Shown here: positions 22,214-31,537 of the stretch, one piece after another
Position numbering within the stretch: position 1 is the stretch's first letter
Layout: each line of letters opens with the position of its first letter
Assembly (NCBI RefSeq): GCF_014170375.1
Contig: NZ_LZZW01000029.1
Coordinates: 67,501-131,500, forward strand
DNA from: Variovorax sp. UMC13
GTDB taxonomy: Bacteria > Pseudomonadota > Gammaproteobacteria > Burkholderiales > Burkholderiaceae_C
DNA: 64,000 nucleotides
Direction: 5' to 3'
Program-made: the position numbers and the translations under genes
Notes under the pieces: model-generated
The model's database searches: none
The model's input: only the letters and a program-made list of their open reading frames with translations
What the model was told of the DNA's origin: nothing

Positions 22214-23401
22214 TTACTTGCTCAAGGAGATCCAGTCGGACGCGGGCACCATCTTCTGCGCCTTCATGTCCGCCTTGTAGACGCGGCCCACCGGGATCGA
22301 GTTGCCGCTGATGGTGATCGGCGTGCCGATCAGGCCGCCGGTGTCGAAGTCCTTGATCGTGTTGAGCGCGGCCTTGAGGTTCTTGCCGTCGAGCGGCTTG
22401 CCGGCCTCGAGCGTGCGCTTGGCGGCTTCGGTGAACAGCATGGCCGTGAGGAAGCCCTGGGTGTAGGCCGTGCTCTGGTACTCGGGGCGCAGCGCGCGGA
22501 TCTTGTCGAGCATCGGCGCCTTGGCCGAGGTGTCGTAGTAGTAGCGGTAGGGCATCACGCCCATGAAGCCGTCGGCGCCTTCGCCCATCTTCATGACGGT
22601 GGAGCTGTCCATGGTCCAGAAGGTGCCCATCCACTTGCTGGTCATGCCCATCTGCTTGCCCTGCTGCACGAACTCGGGAATGGGCGCGAGGATGTAGCCG
22701 TGGAAGATGGTGTAGTCGGGCGCGGCGCGGCGCAGCTTGATGACCTCGGTCGACACGTCGACGCTGCCGGCCGGTGTCATGAGCTTGACCGGCACCGTGA
22801 GGCCCAGCTTCTTCGCGGCGGCTTCGCTGGCCTCGATCGGGTCGCGGCCGAACTCGGAGTCGGAGTACACGAAGGCCACCTTGGCGCCCGGCTTCTCCTT
22901 GGCAATGTGCCTGAGCAGGATGCCGATCTGTTCGGTGTAGTCGGGCCCGACCAGGAACTGGTTGGGGAACTTGACGGGGTCGTTGAGTTCGGTCGCGAAG
23001 GAGGCGCCCGCCATCAGGATCTGGCCGCTGCGGTCGAGTTCGGGGTTGATGGTCTTGGCGAAGCCGGTCGAGTCGCCGTAGTAGAGATTCACCTTGTTCT
23101 GGCTGGTGATCTTCTTGTAGGCCGCGACCGAGACGTCGACCTTGTAGCCCGTGTCTTCGGGCACGTAGCGCAGCTTGCGGCCCTTGATGCCGCCTGCGTC
23201 GTTGACCATCTTCACGTAGTCGGCCATGCCGGCGTTGATGCCCACGCCCGCGAAGGCGAACACGCCGGTCATGGGGATCGAGCCGCCGATCACGATGTCC
23301 TCGTTGGACTGGGCCTGTGCCGCGAAGGGGGCGGCGAGCGCGGCCGAAGCGGCGAGCACGAGCGCACGGCGGCGCAGAGAGGGCTGAAGTGTCTTGTGCA
23401 T
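22214..23401 (-). CDS. ABC transporter substrate-binding protein, Liv/amide type
   Basis: 395 residues with a signal peptide (LRRRALVLAASAALAAPFAAQAQ) and the periplasmic-binding fold type I: IVIGGSIPMTGVFAFAGVG at the start of lobe 1, NLYYGDSTGFAKT, and VAFVYSDSEFGRDP. The ATG at 23401 is chosen because it sits directly before the signal peptide. It is the ligand receptor for LivFGHM-like components around it. Given the neighbours, the ligand may be a carboxylic acid rather than an amino acid. Confidence 0.92.
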   Translation of the reverse strand: MHKTLQPSLRRRALVLAASAALAAPFAAQAQSNEDIVIGGSIPMTGVFAFAGVGINAGMADYVKMVNDAGGIKGRKLRYVPEDTGYKVDVSVAAYKKITSQNKVNLYYGDSTGFAKTINPELDRSGQILMAGASFATELNDPVKFPNQFLVGPDYTEQIGILLRHIAKEKPGAKVAFVYSDSEFGRDPIEASEAAAKKLGLTVPVKLMTPAGSVDVSTEVIKLRRAAPDYTIFHGYILAPIPEFVQQGKQMGMTSKWMGTFWTMDSSTVMKMGEGADGFMGVMPYRYYYDTSAKAPMLDKIRALRPEYQSTAYTQGFLTAMLFTEAAKRTLEAGKPLDGKNLKAALNTIKDFDTGGLIGTPITISGNSIPVGRVYKADMKAQKMVPASDWISLSK

Positions 23402-23424
23402 GCTTGTCTCCTGTGAGGGGTGGC

Positions 23425-24462
23425 TCAATTCCTGAAAGGCCACAGATGGAAAAAGCGGCGCGTGCGCCGCCACACTTCTGCGAGCCCGTGCGGCTCGAAC
23501 ACCAGAAATCCGACGATCAGCAGGCCGAACACCACGGTGCGCACCGGCGAGAGGAACACCGTCATCTCGGTGCCGCCCGGCAGCAGGTCGACGATCAGCT
23601 TGAGCAGCTCGGGCACCATGGTCATGAAGATCGCGCCCAGGATGCCGCCGAGGATCGAGCCCATGCCGCCGACGATGATCGCGGCCAGGAAGAAGATCGA
23701 CATCAGCAGCGGGAAGCTCTCGGGCGTGACCACGCGGAAGAAGTAGGCCCAGAGCCCGCCCGCCACGCCCGCATAGAAGGACGAGAGCCCGAAGGACAGC
23801 AGCTTGTAGCGCAGCAGCGGGATGCCCAGCACCTCGGCCGAGATGTCGCGGTCGCGGATCGCGATGAAGGCCCGGCCCACGCGGGTGCGGAACAGGTTGG
23901 CCGCGCCCAGCACCATCAGCAGCATCACCGGCACGATCACCCAATAGAGGCGGAAGGAGGTGTCGAGCGGCAGGCCGAAGAACTGCGCCGGCGGCACCGA
24001 CAGGCCGGTGGTGCCGCCCGTGAGCTTGAGGTTGGCGAACAGGAAGTGGGTGATGAAGGAGGCCGCGATGGTCGCGATCGCCAGGTACAGGCCCTTCACC
24101 CGCAGCGACGGGATGCCGACGATCAGTCCCCCCAGCATCGCGACCGTGCCGCCGGCCAGCAGGTTCAGCAGGAAGTGCGTGCCCAGCCGCGTCTCGAGGA
24201 TCGCGACCGTGTACGCACCCAGGCCCATGAACGCGGCCTGGCCCAGGCTCACCAGCCCGGTGTAGCCGGTGAGGATGTTGAGCCCGCTCGCGCTCGCCAC
24301 GTTGATCGCGACCAGGCAGGCGAGGTAGAGCCAGTAGTCGCTGGCGATGAAGGGGAAGAGCAGCAGCAGCGCCGCGCCGATCGCGAGCCAGGTCTTCTGC
24401 GTGCGCGAGTCGAACAGCGCCGCATCGGCGATGTAGCTTTCCTTGAGGGTGCCTATGCGCAT
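23425..24462 (-). CDS. livM: Branched-chain amino acid type ABC permease LivM
   Basis: 345 residues with about ten hydrophobic segments. Typical LivM features: LNILTGYTGLVSLGQAAFMGLGAYTVA and the cytoplasmic loop GRAFIAIRDRDISAEVLGI that contacts the ATPases. The ATG at 24462 begins MRIGTLKESYIAD; the open frame further upstream crosses the intergenic repeat and is not protein-like. Confidence 0.93.
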   Translation of the reverse strand: MRIGTLKESYIADAALFDSRTQKTWLAIGAALLLLFPFIASDYWLYLACLVAINVASASGLNILTGYTGLVSLGQAAFMGLGAYTVAILETRLGTHFLLNLLAGGTVAMLGGLIVGIPSLRVKGLYLAIATIAASFITHFLFANLKLTGGTTGLSVPPAQFFGLPLDTSFRLYWVIVPVMLLMVLGAANLFRTRVGRAFIAIRDRDISAEVLGIPLLRYKLLSFGLSSFYAGVAGGLWAYFFRVVTPESFPLLMSIFFLAAIIVGGMGSILGGILGAIFMTMVPELLKLIVDLLPGGTEMTVFLSPVRTVVFGLLIVGFLVFEPHGLAEVWRRTRRFFHLWPFRN

Positions 24463-24560
24463 GGGACTGCTCTCTTGTTCTTGAGCGTCTGTTCGGGGCG
24501 CGTGCACAGGCCACCCTGCGCACGTGGATGCGCTGGGGTCGCTCCACCGCAGCCCCGTGC

Positions 24561-24648
24561 CAGGGATACCGCGGAACCGGCTTGGCCGGGCCGCTGGTAT
24601 CGCCCCCTGGAGGGGGAGGCGCCGAAGGCGCATCGGGGGTGGGTCATC
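24561..24648 (-). repeat. Post-stop structured repeat, copy 1 (after livH)
   Basis: Starts directly after the livH stop codon. Outer stem arms are GATACC (24565-24570) and GGTATC (24596-24601), flanking GCGG/CCGC and an inner hairpin CCGGC/GCCGG. Next comes CCCCC/GGGGG around TGGA, and then a small GGCGC-rich hairpin. The same element occurs at 29244-29340 and 51809-51905 in the same orientation relative to the gene before it. Confidence 0.8.
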
Positions 24649-25527
24649 CTAGAGCCTCTCGATCTCGTGCGTGCCGAAGAGACCGTAGGGCCGCACCATC
24701 AGCACCAGCACGAGCACGATGAAGGTCGCGAGCAGCTTGTACTCGCCCCCGAGGAAGGTCCCGGCCAGCGCTTCGACCAGGCCGATGAACACCCCGCCGA
24801 TCAAGGCCCCCAGCACGCTGTCGAGCCCGCCGACGATCACCACCACCAGCACCGACAGGCCGAACACGCCCATGGTCGACGAGATGCCGCCGATGGCGCC
24901 GACCATGATGCCGGCCACCGCGGCGATCATGGCCGAGGCGACCCAGGCCAGCGAGAACACGCGCGGCACGTTGATGCCCATGGAATAGGCGGCGGCCTGG
25001 TCCGAGGCCGTGGCGCGCAGGGCCACGCCGCCGCGCCAGAAGCGGAACACCAGCAGCACCGCGCCGATGAGGCCGGCCGCGATCAGCGCGCCGTAGGCCA
25101 CCTTGGGCGCGAGAAAGGCCTCGCCGACCATGATCGGGGTGTTGGGCAGGAACTCGGGCAGCCGGCGCTGGTCCGCGGTCCAGATGATCTCGACCAGGCC
25201 CACCAGCACCGAGGCCAGGCCCACCGTCACCATGAAGACCGAGATCGGAGGCTCGCCCAGCAGCGGCCGGATCATGGTGCGCTCGACGATCGCGCCCAGC
25301 AGGCCGGTGCCGATCACCGCGCCGATCACCGCGGCCCAGATCGGCAGCGAGAAGGTCGCGGAGAAGGTGAAGAACAGGTAGGCGCCGATCATCAGCATCT
25401 CGCCGATCGCGATGTTGACCACCCGCGTGGCCTTGTAGACCAGCACGAAGGCCAGCGCGGCCAATGCATAGAGGCCGCCGCTGGCCACGCCGGTCAGGCT
25501 GATCTCGAACAGGTAGGCCCAATCCAT
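24649..25527 (-). CDS. livH: Branched-chain amino acid type ABC permease LivH
   Basis: 292 residues with eight or so membrane segments. Signature regions are VASGGLYALAALAFVLVYKATRVVNIAIGE near the N-terminus and LRATASDQAAAYSMGIN in the cytoplasmic loop. The ATG at 25527 overlaps the livG stop (TGATG), supporting this start over the long upstream extension. The structured repeat follows its stop. Confidence 0.93.
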   Translation of the reverse strand: MDWAYLFEISLTGVASGGLYALAALAFVLVYKATRVVNIAIGEMLMIGAYLFFTFSATFSLPIWAAVIGAVIGTGLLGAIVERTMIRPLLGEPPISVFMVTVGLASVLVGLVEIIWTADQRRLPEFLPNTPIMVGEAFLAPKVAYGALIAAGLIGAVLLVFRFWRGGVALRATASDQAAAYSMGINVPRVFSLAWVASAMIAAVAGIMVGAIGGISSTMGVFGLSVLVVVIVGGLDSVLGALIGGVFIGLVEALAGTFLGGEYKLLATFIVLVLVLMVRPYGLFGTHEIERL

Positions 25528-26381
25528 CACGCGACTCCCGCGACCGTCTGTTCGCCGCGCAGCTTGCGCCGCAGGTCGCCCACGTCGCCCGCGCCCAGGT
25601 AGGCGCGGATCACCTCGGGGTCGGCTTGAACGTGCGCCGGCGCGCCCTGCGCGATGACCTGGCCGAAGTTGAGCACCACCACGTGGTCCGACAGGTCCAT
25701 CACCATGCCCATGTCGTGCTCGACCATCAGCACCGTCATGCCCCATTCGTCGCGCACGTCGAGGATGAAGCGCGCCATGTCCTCGGTCTCTTCGCGGTTC
25801 ATGCCCGCGACGGGTTCGTCGAGCATCAGCACCTTGGGCTGCATCGCCAGCGCGCGGGCCATCTCCACGCGCTTCTGCAGGCCGTAGGGCAGGGCGGACA
25901 CCGGTGCGTGGCGGATGTGGTCGATCTCGAGGAAATCGATGATGCGCTCCTCCACATCGCGCCGCAGTTCGGCCTCTTCGCGCCGCGCGCGGCCCACATA
26001 GAACAGCGCCTCCAGCACGTTAGTCCTGAGGTGCGCGTGGCGGCCCAGCTTGATGTTGTCGAGCACCGTCATGCCGCGGAACAGCGCGATGTTCTGGAAG
26101 CTGCGCGCCAGGCCCAGTTTCGCGCGTTGCGGTGCCGGCGTGCGCGTGATGTCGGCGCCCTCGAACAGCACCCGGCCCGCCGACGGCCGGTAGAAGCCCG
26201 AGATGGTGTTGAACAGCGAGGTCTTGCCCGCGCCGTTGGGCCCGATCACCGCGGTGATCGAGCCCGGCTGCACGCTGAAGCCCACGCCCGTGAGCGCCTT
26301 GACGCCGCCGAAGGCCAGCGTCAAGGCCTCGACCTGCAGCACCGGGGCGGCAGGGGCGGGGACGGCGGCGGGCTGGGGCAT
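25527..26381 (-). CDS. livG: Branched-chain amino acid type ABC transporter ATPase LivG
   Basis: 284 residues. Walker A is VIGPNGAGKTSLFN; the Q-loop region is LARSFQNIALF. The signature is weak for ABC (VSALPYGLQKRVEMARAL), as is usual in LivG, and Walker B is VLMLDEPVAGM. The start is the ATG at 26381, with GGAAA upstream. First gene of the leftward operon livG-livH-livM-SBP-livF-ligase; the divergent TetR gene is 149 bases away. Confidence 0.93.
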   Translation of the reverse strand: MPQPAAVPAPAAPVLQVEALTLAFGGVKALTGVGFSVQPGSITAVIGPNGAGKTSLFNTISGFYRPSAGRVLFEGADITRTPAPQRAKLGLARSFQNIALFRGMTVLDNIKLGRHAHLRTNVLEALFYVGRARREEAELRRDVEERIIDFLEIDHIRHAPVSALPYGLQKRVEMARALAMQPKVLMLDEPVAGMNREETEDMARFILDVRDEWGMTVLMVEHDMGMVMDLSDHVVVLNFGQVIAQGAPAHVQADPEVIRAYLGAGDVGDLRRKLRGEQTVAGVA

Positions 26382-26440
26382 GGTTTCCAAAAGAAAAAGA
26401 GGGGCCGGTCGACGAGGGTTTGCGTGCAAAGCGCGAAAAT

Positions 26441-26472
26441 CTACTTGTCCGTAGAATTTCTACTCGTCGGTA
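26441..26472. promoter_or_regulatory. Candidate TetR operator between livG and tetR
   Basis: Two 13-base direct repeats, CTACTTGTCCGTA (26441-26453) and CTACTCGTCGGTA (26460-26472), 19 bases apart. Between and across them lies a perfect inverted repeat GTAGAA-T-TTCTAC (26451-26463). Each repeat is itself TAC-N6-GTA. This fits a site for two dimers of the adjacent TetR-family protein. Confidence 0.65.
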
Positions 26473-26530
26473 ATGTCGCTGTTGCTTACGCTTCACGGCA
26501 TCCGGACTTTCCCGCGCTGACCTCCACACC

Positions 26531-27247
26531 ATGGCTTCTTCCGCCCTTCGCTCCAAAGCCGCCGCCGCCTCCCCCTGGGAGCCCGCGAGCGCGCGCGCGC
26601 TGCAACGCGAGGTCAAGCGCAACGCCGTGCTGCAGACCGCCGCCCAGCTCTTCAACGAACGCGGCTTCCACGCCACCTCGCTCGACGACATCGCCGAGCG
26701 GCTGCACGTGAGCAAGCCCACGCTGTACTACTACGTCGAGGGCAAGGACCAGATCCTGCTGGAATGCGTGCGCATCGCGCTCGACCTGATGCACGAGGGC
26801 ATCGAGGCGGTGCGCCGCGCGGGCGGCAGCGCCATCGACCAGCTGAAGGCCTGCATGCGCATCTACACCGGTGTGGTCACGCAGGACTTCGGCATGTGCG
26901 TGATCCGCATCGGCGAAGACCCGCTGCCCGAGCCGCTCAAGACCGAGCTGCGCCGGCTCAAGGCCGGCATCGACCACCAGTTCCGCCGCCTCATCGCCGA
27001 CGGCGTGGCCGAGGGTTCGCTCGCGCCCTGCGACCCGAAGATGGCGGCCTTCATGCTGGCCGGTGCGCTGAGCTGGGTCGGCCGCTGGTACCGCGGCGAC
27101 GGCGCGCTCACGCCCGAACAGATCGCCGACCAGGGCATCGCGCTGCTGCTCAACGGCGTGCTGCAGCGTCCCGCGCCCGCAGCGCCCGAGACCGCCTCCC
27201 CGCCCGCTGCCCAGCGGGCCCGCAAGAAGAAAGAAGGACAAGCATGA
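26531..27247 (+). CDS. TetR/AcrR family transcriptional regulator of the Liv/acyl-CoA cluster
   Basis: 238 residues. The N-terminal HTH is clear: KRNAVLQTAAQLFNERGFHATSLDDIA followed by VSKPTLYYYVEGKDQILLEC. The C-terminal ligand domain is TetR_C-like, and the tail is Pro/Ala/Lys rich. It is divergent from livG and overlaps the following enoyl-CoA hydratase gene by ATGA, so it is likely autoregulated and controls both arms, probably in response to an acyl-CoA (inference from context). Confidence 0.88.
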   Translation: MASSALRSKAAAASPWEPASARALQREVKRNAVLQTAAQLFNERGFHATSLDDIAERLHVSKPTLYYYVEGKDQILLECVRIALDLMHEGIEAVRRAGGSAIDQLKACMRIYTGVVTQDFGMCVIRIGEDPLPEPLKTELRRLKAGIDHQFRRLIADGVAEGSLAPCDPKMAAFMLAGALSWVGRWYRGDGALTPEQIADQGIALLLNGVLQRPAPAAPETASPPAAQRARKKKEGQA

Positions 27248-28026
27248 ACAACGATTCCCCCCTGCTGGTGGGCCGCGACGGCGACATCGCCACGCTGCGC
27301 TTCAACCGGCCCTCGGCGCTGAACGCCATCGACGTGCCGATGGCCATCGCCTTCCTGGCCGCGGCGCGCGAACTCGCGGCCGACAGGAGCGTGCGCGCGG
27401 TGCTCCTGAGCGGCGTGGGCAAGGGCTTCATGGCCGGCGGCGACCTGGCCGTGCTGCAGGCCGACCCGGTGCAGGGCGCGGCCGACCTGATCGGTCCGCT
27501 GCACGAGGCGCTGACCGTGCTGGGCGGCATGGACGCGCCGCTGGTCGCGCAGGTGCACGGCGTGGCCGCGGGCGCGGGCCTGAGCCTGATGCTGCAGGCC
27601 GATTTCGTGCTGGCGGCCGAGGGCACGCGCTTCAACCTGGCCTACGTCAACATCGGCGCCAGCTGCGACGTCGGCGCCTCCTGGGCGCTGCCGCGGCTGG
27701 TGGGCCTGCGCCGCGCGCTCGAGATCGCGATGCTGGGCGAGATGTTCGACGCGGCCGCGGCCGAGCGCATGGGCCTGATCAACCGCGTGGTGCCGGCCGC
27801 CGCGCTCGAAGCCGAGGCGCTGGCCTTCGCGCGCCGCCTGGCCCAGGGACCGACGGTGGCGCTGGGGCGCCTGCGCCGGTTGATGCGCACCTCGTTCGAG
27901 CGCGACCTCGCGGGCCAGCTCGACGCCGAATCGGCCGCGTTTCGTGAATGCGCGAGCAGCGATGATTTCAAGATCGGCATCGACGCCTTCTTCGCCAAGA
28001 CCAAGCCGGCCTTCAGCGGCCACTGA
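27244..28026 (+). CDS. Enoyl-CoA hydratase/isomerase family protein
   Basis: 260 residues of the crotonase fold. Oxyanion-hole segments are FMAGGDLAVL and HGVAAGAGLSLMLQADFVLA. The usual second glutamate region reads LAYVNIGASCDVGASWALPRLVG, with Asp at the Glu164-like position rather than Glu, so it may be a hydratase, isomerase or another crotonase. The ATG overlaps the TetR stop (ATGA). It would act on the acyl-CoA formed by the ligase. Confidence 0.85.
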   Translation: MNNDSPLLVGRDGDIATLRFNRPSALNAIDVPMAIAFLAAARELAADRSVRAVLLSGVGKGFMAGGDLAVLQADPVQGAADLIGPLHEALTVLGGMDAPLVAQVHGVAAGAGLSLMLQADFVLAAEGTRFNLAYVNIGASCDVGASWALPRLVGLRRALEIAMLGEMFDAAAAERMGLINRVVPAAALEAEALAFARRLAQGPTVALGRLRRLMRTSFERDLAGQLDAESAAFRECASSDDFKIGIDAFFAKTKPAFSGH

Positions 28027-28058
28027 CCCCTTTTCAACTTGCAGCAGGAGAACAGACC

Positions 28059-29243
28059 ATGACTTCCCCCGACATCTTCGTCGTCGGCACCGCCCGCACC
28101 GCCATCGGCACCTTCGGCGGCGCGCTGAAGGACGTGCCCAACACCCAGCTCGCCACCACCGCGGTCAAGGCCGCGATCGAACGCAGCGGCGTCGCGGCCG
28201 ATGCCATCGGCCATGTGGTGATGGGCAACGTGATCCCGACCGACGTCAAGGACGCCTACCTGAGCCGCGTGGCGGCCATCGACGCGGGCTGCCCGATCGA
28301 GACGCCGGCCTTCAACGTCAACCGCCTCTGCGGCTCGGGACTGCAGGCCATCGTGTCGGCGGCCCAGGCGATCGCGCTGGGCGACTGCGACATCGCGATC
28401 GGCGGCGGCTCGGAATCGATGAGCCGCGGCCCCTACTTCGACACCGCGGCCCGTTTCGGCGCGCGCATGGGCGACGCGGTGCTGGTCGACTACATGCTGG
28501 GCATCCTGCACGACCCGTGGGAGAAGATGCACATGGGCATCACGGCCGAGAACGTGGCCGCGCGCTACAAGATCTCGCGCGAGATGCAGGACGCGCTGGC
28601 CGCGCAGAGCCAGCAGCGTGCCGCCGCCGCCATCGCGGCCGGCCGCTTCAAGGAACAGATCGTCCCGGTCGAGGTCAAGACGCGCAAGGGCGTGGTGCTG
28701 TTCGACACCGACGAGCATGTGCGCGCCGACACCACGGTCGACACGCTGTCGAAGATGAAGCCGGCCTTCAAGAAGGACGGCCTGGTCACGGCCGGCAACG
28801 CCTCGGGCATCAACGACGGCGCGGCCGCGGTGGTGCTGGCCAACGGCGAGCGCGTGAAGGCGCTGGGCCTGAAGCCGCTGGCGCGGCTGGTGGGCTATGC
28901 GCATGCGGGCGTCGAGCCGGCCTACATGGGCATCGGTCCGGTGCCGGCCACGCGCAAGGTGCTGGAGCGCACCGGCCTCAAAGTGAGCGACCTCGACGTG
29001 ATCGAATCCAACGAAGCCTTCGCGGCGCAGGCCTGCGCGGTGATCCAGGAGTTGGGCTTCGACCCGGCCAAGGTCAACCCCAACGGTTCGGGCATCTCGC
29101 TGGGCCACCCGGTGGGCGCGACCGGCGCGATCATCACCACCAAGGCGATCGCCGAACTGCACCGCACGGGCGGGCGCTATGCGCTGGTCACGATGTGCAT
29201 CGGCGGCGGCCAGGGCATTGCCGCGATCTTCGAAAGAATCTGA
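28059..29243 (+). CDS. Acetyl-CoA acyltransferase (thiolase)
   Basis: 394 residues of thiolase. Catalytic Cys91 is in NRLCGSGLQAI, the HEAF-like motif reads ESNEAFAAQ (NEAF), the catalytic His is in GHPVGATGA and the second Cys in MCIGGGQG. It cleaves 3-oxoacyl-CoA or condenses acetyl-CoA. It follows the enoyl-CoA hydratase gene by 32 bases with GCAGGAG before the ATG, so ligase, hydratase and thiolase together form a short beta-oxidation-like set. Confidence 0.93.
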   Translation: MTSPDIFVVGTARTAIGTFGGALKDVPNTQLATTAVKAAIERSGVAADAIGHVVMGNVIPTDVKDAYLSRVAAIDAGCPIETPAFNVNRLCGSGLQAIVSAAQAIALGDCDIAIGGGSESMSRGPYFDTAARFGARMGDAVLVDYMLGILHDPWEKMHMGITAENVAARYKISREMQDALAAQSQQRAAAAIAAGRFKEQIVPVEVKTRKGVVLFDTDEHVRADTTVDTLSKMKPAFKKDGLVTAGNASGINDGAAAVVLANGERVKALGLKPLARLVGYAHAGVEPAYMGIGPVPATRKVLERTGLKVSDLDVIESNEAFAAQACAVIQELGFDPAKVNPNGSGISLGHPVGATGAIITTKAIAELHRTGGRYALVTMCIGGGQGIAAIFERI

Positions 29244-29340
29244 GCTCTCCCCCATGGCTTGCGCACTTCGTGTCGCAGCGCCTACCCCCTTCCGGGGGCA
29301 ACACCAGCGGCCCGGCATAGCCGGTTCCGCGGTGTTCCTG
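29244..29340 (+). repeat. Post-stop structured repeat, copy 2 (after thiolase gene)
   Basis: Begins at the base after the thiolase stop. Reading with the gene: a GCGCACTTCGTGTCGC hairpin, CCCCC/GGGGG around TTCC, then the outer stem arms AACACC (29300-29305) and GGTGTT (29331-29336) around CCCGGC-AT-AGCCGG. It ends 12 bases before the arfB start. Confidence 0.8.
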
Positions 29341-29352
29341 GACAATCGCCGG

Positions 29353-29766
29353 ATGATGCCGCCTCGCCTTTCCATCCCCATCGACCCCGACGAGGTCGAA
29401 CTGAGCGCGATCCGCGCGCAGGGCGCGGGCGGGCAGAACGTGAACAAGGTGTCGAGCGCGGTGCACCTGCGCTACGACATCCTTGCGAGCTCGCTGCCGC
29501 CCGACGTCAAGGAGCGGCTGCTGGCGCTGCGCGACAGCCGCATCACGCAGGAAGGCGTGCTGGTGCTCAAGGCCCAGCAGCATCGCACGCAGGAGATGAA
29601 CCGCAACGACGCGCTGGCGCGGCTGCAGGCGGTGGTCGACAGCGTGGCCGCGCCGCCGCGCGTGCGCCGCGCGACCAAGCCCACCTACGGCTCGAAACAG
29701 CGGCGGCTCGAGGGCAAGAGCCAGCGCTCGGAAATCAAGAGCCTGCGCGGCCGCGTGCAGGACTGA
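29353..29766 (+). CDS. arfB: Alternative ribosome-rescue factor ArfB (peptidyl-tRNA hydrolase YaeJ)
   Basis: 137 residues, the normal ArfB size. The GGQ motif is in RAQGAGGQNVNKV (residues 26-28), followed by SSAVHLRYD, and the basic C-terminal tail KPTYGSKQRRLEGKSQRSEI that enters the empty mRNA channel. It releases nascent chains from stalled ribosomes. The ATG at 29353 is the family start; the frame continues upstream only through the repeat. Confidence 0.95.
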   Translation: MMPPRLSIPIDPDEVELSAIRAQGAGGQNVNKVSSAVHLRYDILASSLPPDVKERLLALRDSRITQEGVLVLKAQQHRTQEMNRNDALARLQAVVDSVAAPPRVRRATKPTYGSKQRRLEGKSQRSEIKSLRGRVQD

Positions 29767-29772
29767 GCGTCG

Positions 29773-31449
29773 TCAGGCCTCGGCGGCCGGCTCGGCCAGC
29801 GCCGCCAGCGCTTCGGCGTCCGTGCCGAACACCCGCAGCATCGGGCCCGGCGTCAGCAGCCCGGCCTTTTCCAGCACCGTCTGCGCGGGCAGCTTGAGCC
29901 CGATCACCCACAGCGAGAGGCCGCGCGTTTCCATCGACTGTCGGATGCTGCCGAACACCTCGGCACCGGTGATGTCGATGCGGTTGATCGGCTGCGCGAA
30001 CAGGCACAGCGTGCCGATCGCCGGATGGGCCGCGAGCTGCTCGGCGACCGCGCGCTCGAGCGTGCTGGCCGAGGCGAAGTCGAGTTCGGCGTCCATGCGC
30101 AGCGCGCAGACGTCCTCGCGCAGCGGTGGCAGGTGCCACAGGTGGCGGTCGCGCAGCCGGCCGTCGGGGTGCAGGCCGACCTCGATGATGCGCGGGTGCA
30201 GGTGGCGGTACATGTAGTGGCTCAGGCTCATCGCCAGGCCGGCCAGCACGCCCCAGTAGATCGCGGGCGCGGTGGCGATGGTCAGCGCGAAGGTGGCGAT
30301 CGCGGTGCCGGCCTCGATGCGCGAGACACGCCACAGCGCCACGAAGGCGGCCGGCCGCACCAGGCCCAGGATGGCCGTCACCACCAGCCCGGCCAGCACC
30401 GCCTGGGGCACGTGGTAAAGCAGCGGCATCAGCCACAGCAGCGCGACGCCGATCAGCACCACGCAGACGATGGTGGCCCAGCCGGTCTTGGCGCCGGCGT
30501 AGAGGTTGATCGCCGAGCGCGAGAAGGAGGAACTGGTGGCGAAGGCTCCGCACAGGCCCGAGGCGATCTTGGCCAGGCCCTGGCCGATCAGGTCCTGGTT
30601 CTCGTTCCAGAGCTTGCCCGAACGGCCGTTGTCGACCTTGGCGCTCGAGGCCGTCTCGAGGAAGCTGACCAGCGTGATCATCAGCGCCGGCAGCAGCAGC
30701 GCGCCGAAGGTCTGCAGCGAGATGGCGCCCGGCAGGTAGGGCGCGGGCAGGCCGGTGGGCAGCGCGCCGATCACCGCGCCGCCGCGCAGCGCATAGCCCA
30801 GCGCCGCGCTGACGACGGCGCCCAGGCCCACCACCAGCATCGCGGCCGGCAGCCGCGGCCAGCGCTGCTTGGCGGTCCAGAGGATGGCCATGGTGGCGAG
30901 GCCGAAGGCCATGGCCGTCCAGTCGGGCGGCGGGCCGGCCAGCCATTGCGCCATTGGCCGGCCGGTGAAGCCCAGCAGCGCGGGCAGCTGCGACAGGGCG
31001 ATCAGCACCGAGGCGCCCTGCGTGAAGCCGATCAGCACCGGCGAGTTGACCAGCTTCAGCAGCCAGCCGAAGCGCATCACGCCCATCAGCAGCTGCAGCG
31101 CGCCCGACATCAGCGCCAGCCACACGGCCAGCGAGACCCAGTCGGCGCCGCCCGGCACCGCCAGCGGCCCGAGCGAGGCGCCGATCAGCAGGCTGGTGAG
31201 CGCGGTCGGCCCCACCGACAGCCGCGCCGAGGCGCTGAACAGCACGCCGACCAGCGCGGGAATGAAGGAGGCGTAGATGCCCGTGACCAGCGGCATGCCG
31301 GCCAGCGCCGCGTAGGCCACGCCCTGCGGCAGCACCAGCATCGCGACCGTGAGCCCGGCCATGATCTCGCCGCGCAGCGTGGCGCGGTCGGGGCGCGGCC
31401 AGCCCAGGAAGGGGAGCCAGGTGGCGAGCCGTGCGCGGTTCAGCGCCAT
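29773..31449 (-). CDS. SulP family anion transporter with STAS domain
   Basis: 558 residues. The N-terminal half opens with GEIMAGLTVAMLVLPQGVAYAALAGMP, the SulP signature, and has 10-12 membrane segments including TSSSFSRSAINLYAGAKT. The C-terminal ~130 residues are a STAS domain (LCLFAQPINRIDITGAEVF). Family members carry sulfate, bicarbonate or dicarboxylates; the anion is not clear here. The ATG at 31449 gives MALNRARLATWLPFLGW. It converges on arfB with six bases between the stops. Confidence 0.92.
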   Translation of the reverse strand: MALNRARLATWLPFLGWPRPDRATLRGEIMAGLTVAMLVLPQGVAYAALAGMPLVTGIYASFIPALVGVLFSASARLSVGPTALTSLLIGASLGPLAVPGGADWVSLAVWLALMSGALQLLMGVMRFGWLLKLVNSPVLIGFTQGASVLIALSQLPALLGFTGRPMAQWLAGPPPDWTAMAFGLATMAILWTAKQRWPRLPAAMLVVGLGAVVSAALGYALRGGAVIGALPTGLPAPYLPGAISLQTFGALLLPALMITLVSFLETASSAKVDNGRSGKLWNENQDLIGQGLAKIASGLCGAFATSSSFSRSAINLYAGAKTGWATIVCVVLIGVALLWLMPLLYHVPQAVLAGLVVTAILGLVRPAAFVALWRVSRIEAGTAIATFALTIATAPAIYWGVLAGLAMSLSHYMYRHLHPRIIEVGLHPDGRLRDRHLWHLPPLREDVCALRMDAELDFASASTLERAVAEQLAAHPAIGTLCLFAQPINRIDITGAEVFGSIRQSMETRGLSLWVIGLKLPAQTVLEKAGLLTPGPMLRVFGTDAEALAALAEPAAEA

Positions 31450-31537
31450 GGCATGAAGGGCCTGCGGCGGCCGGGACCGGAAGAGAGGAAGTGCACCGGC
31501 CGATGATACGGAAAGCGGGTGGCGCGCCGGCGTCGGC

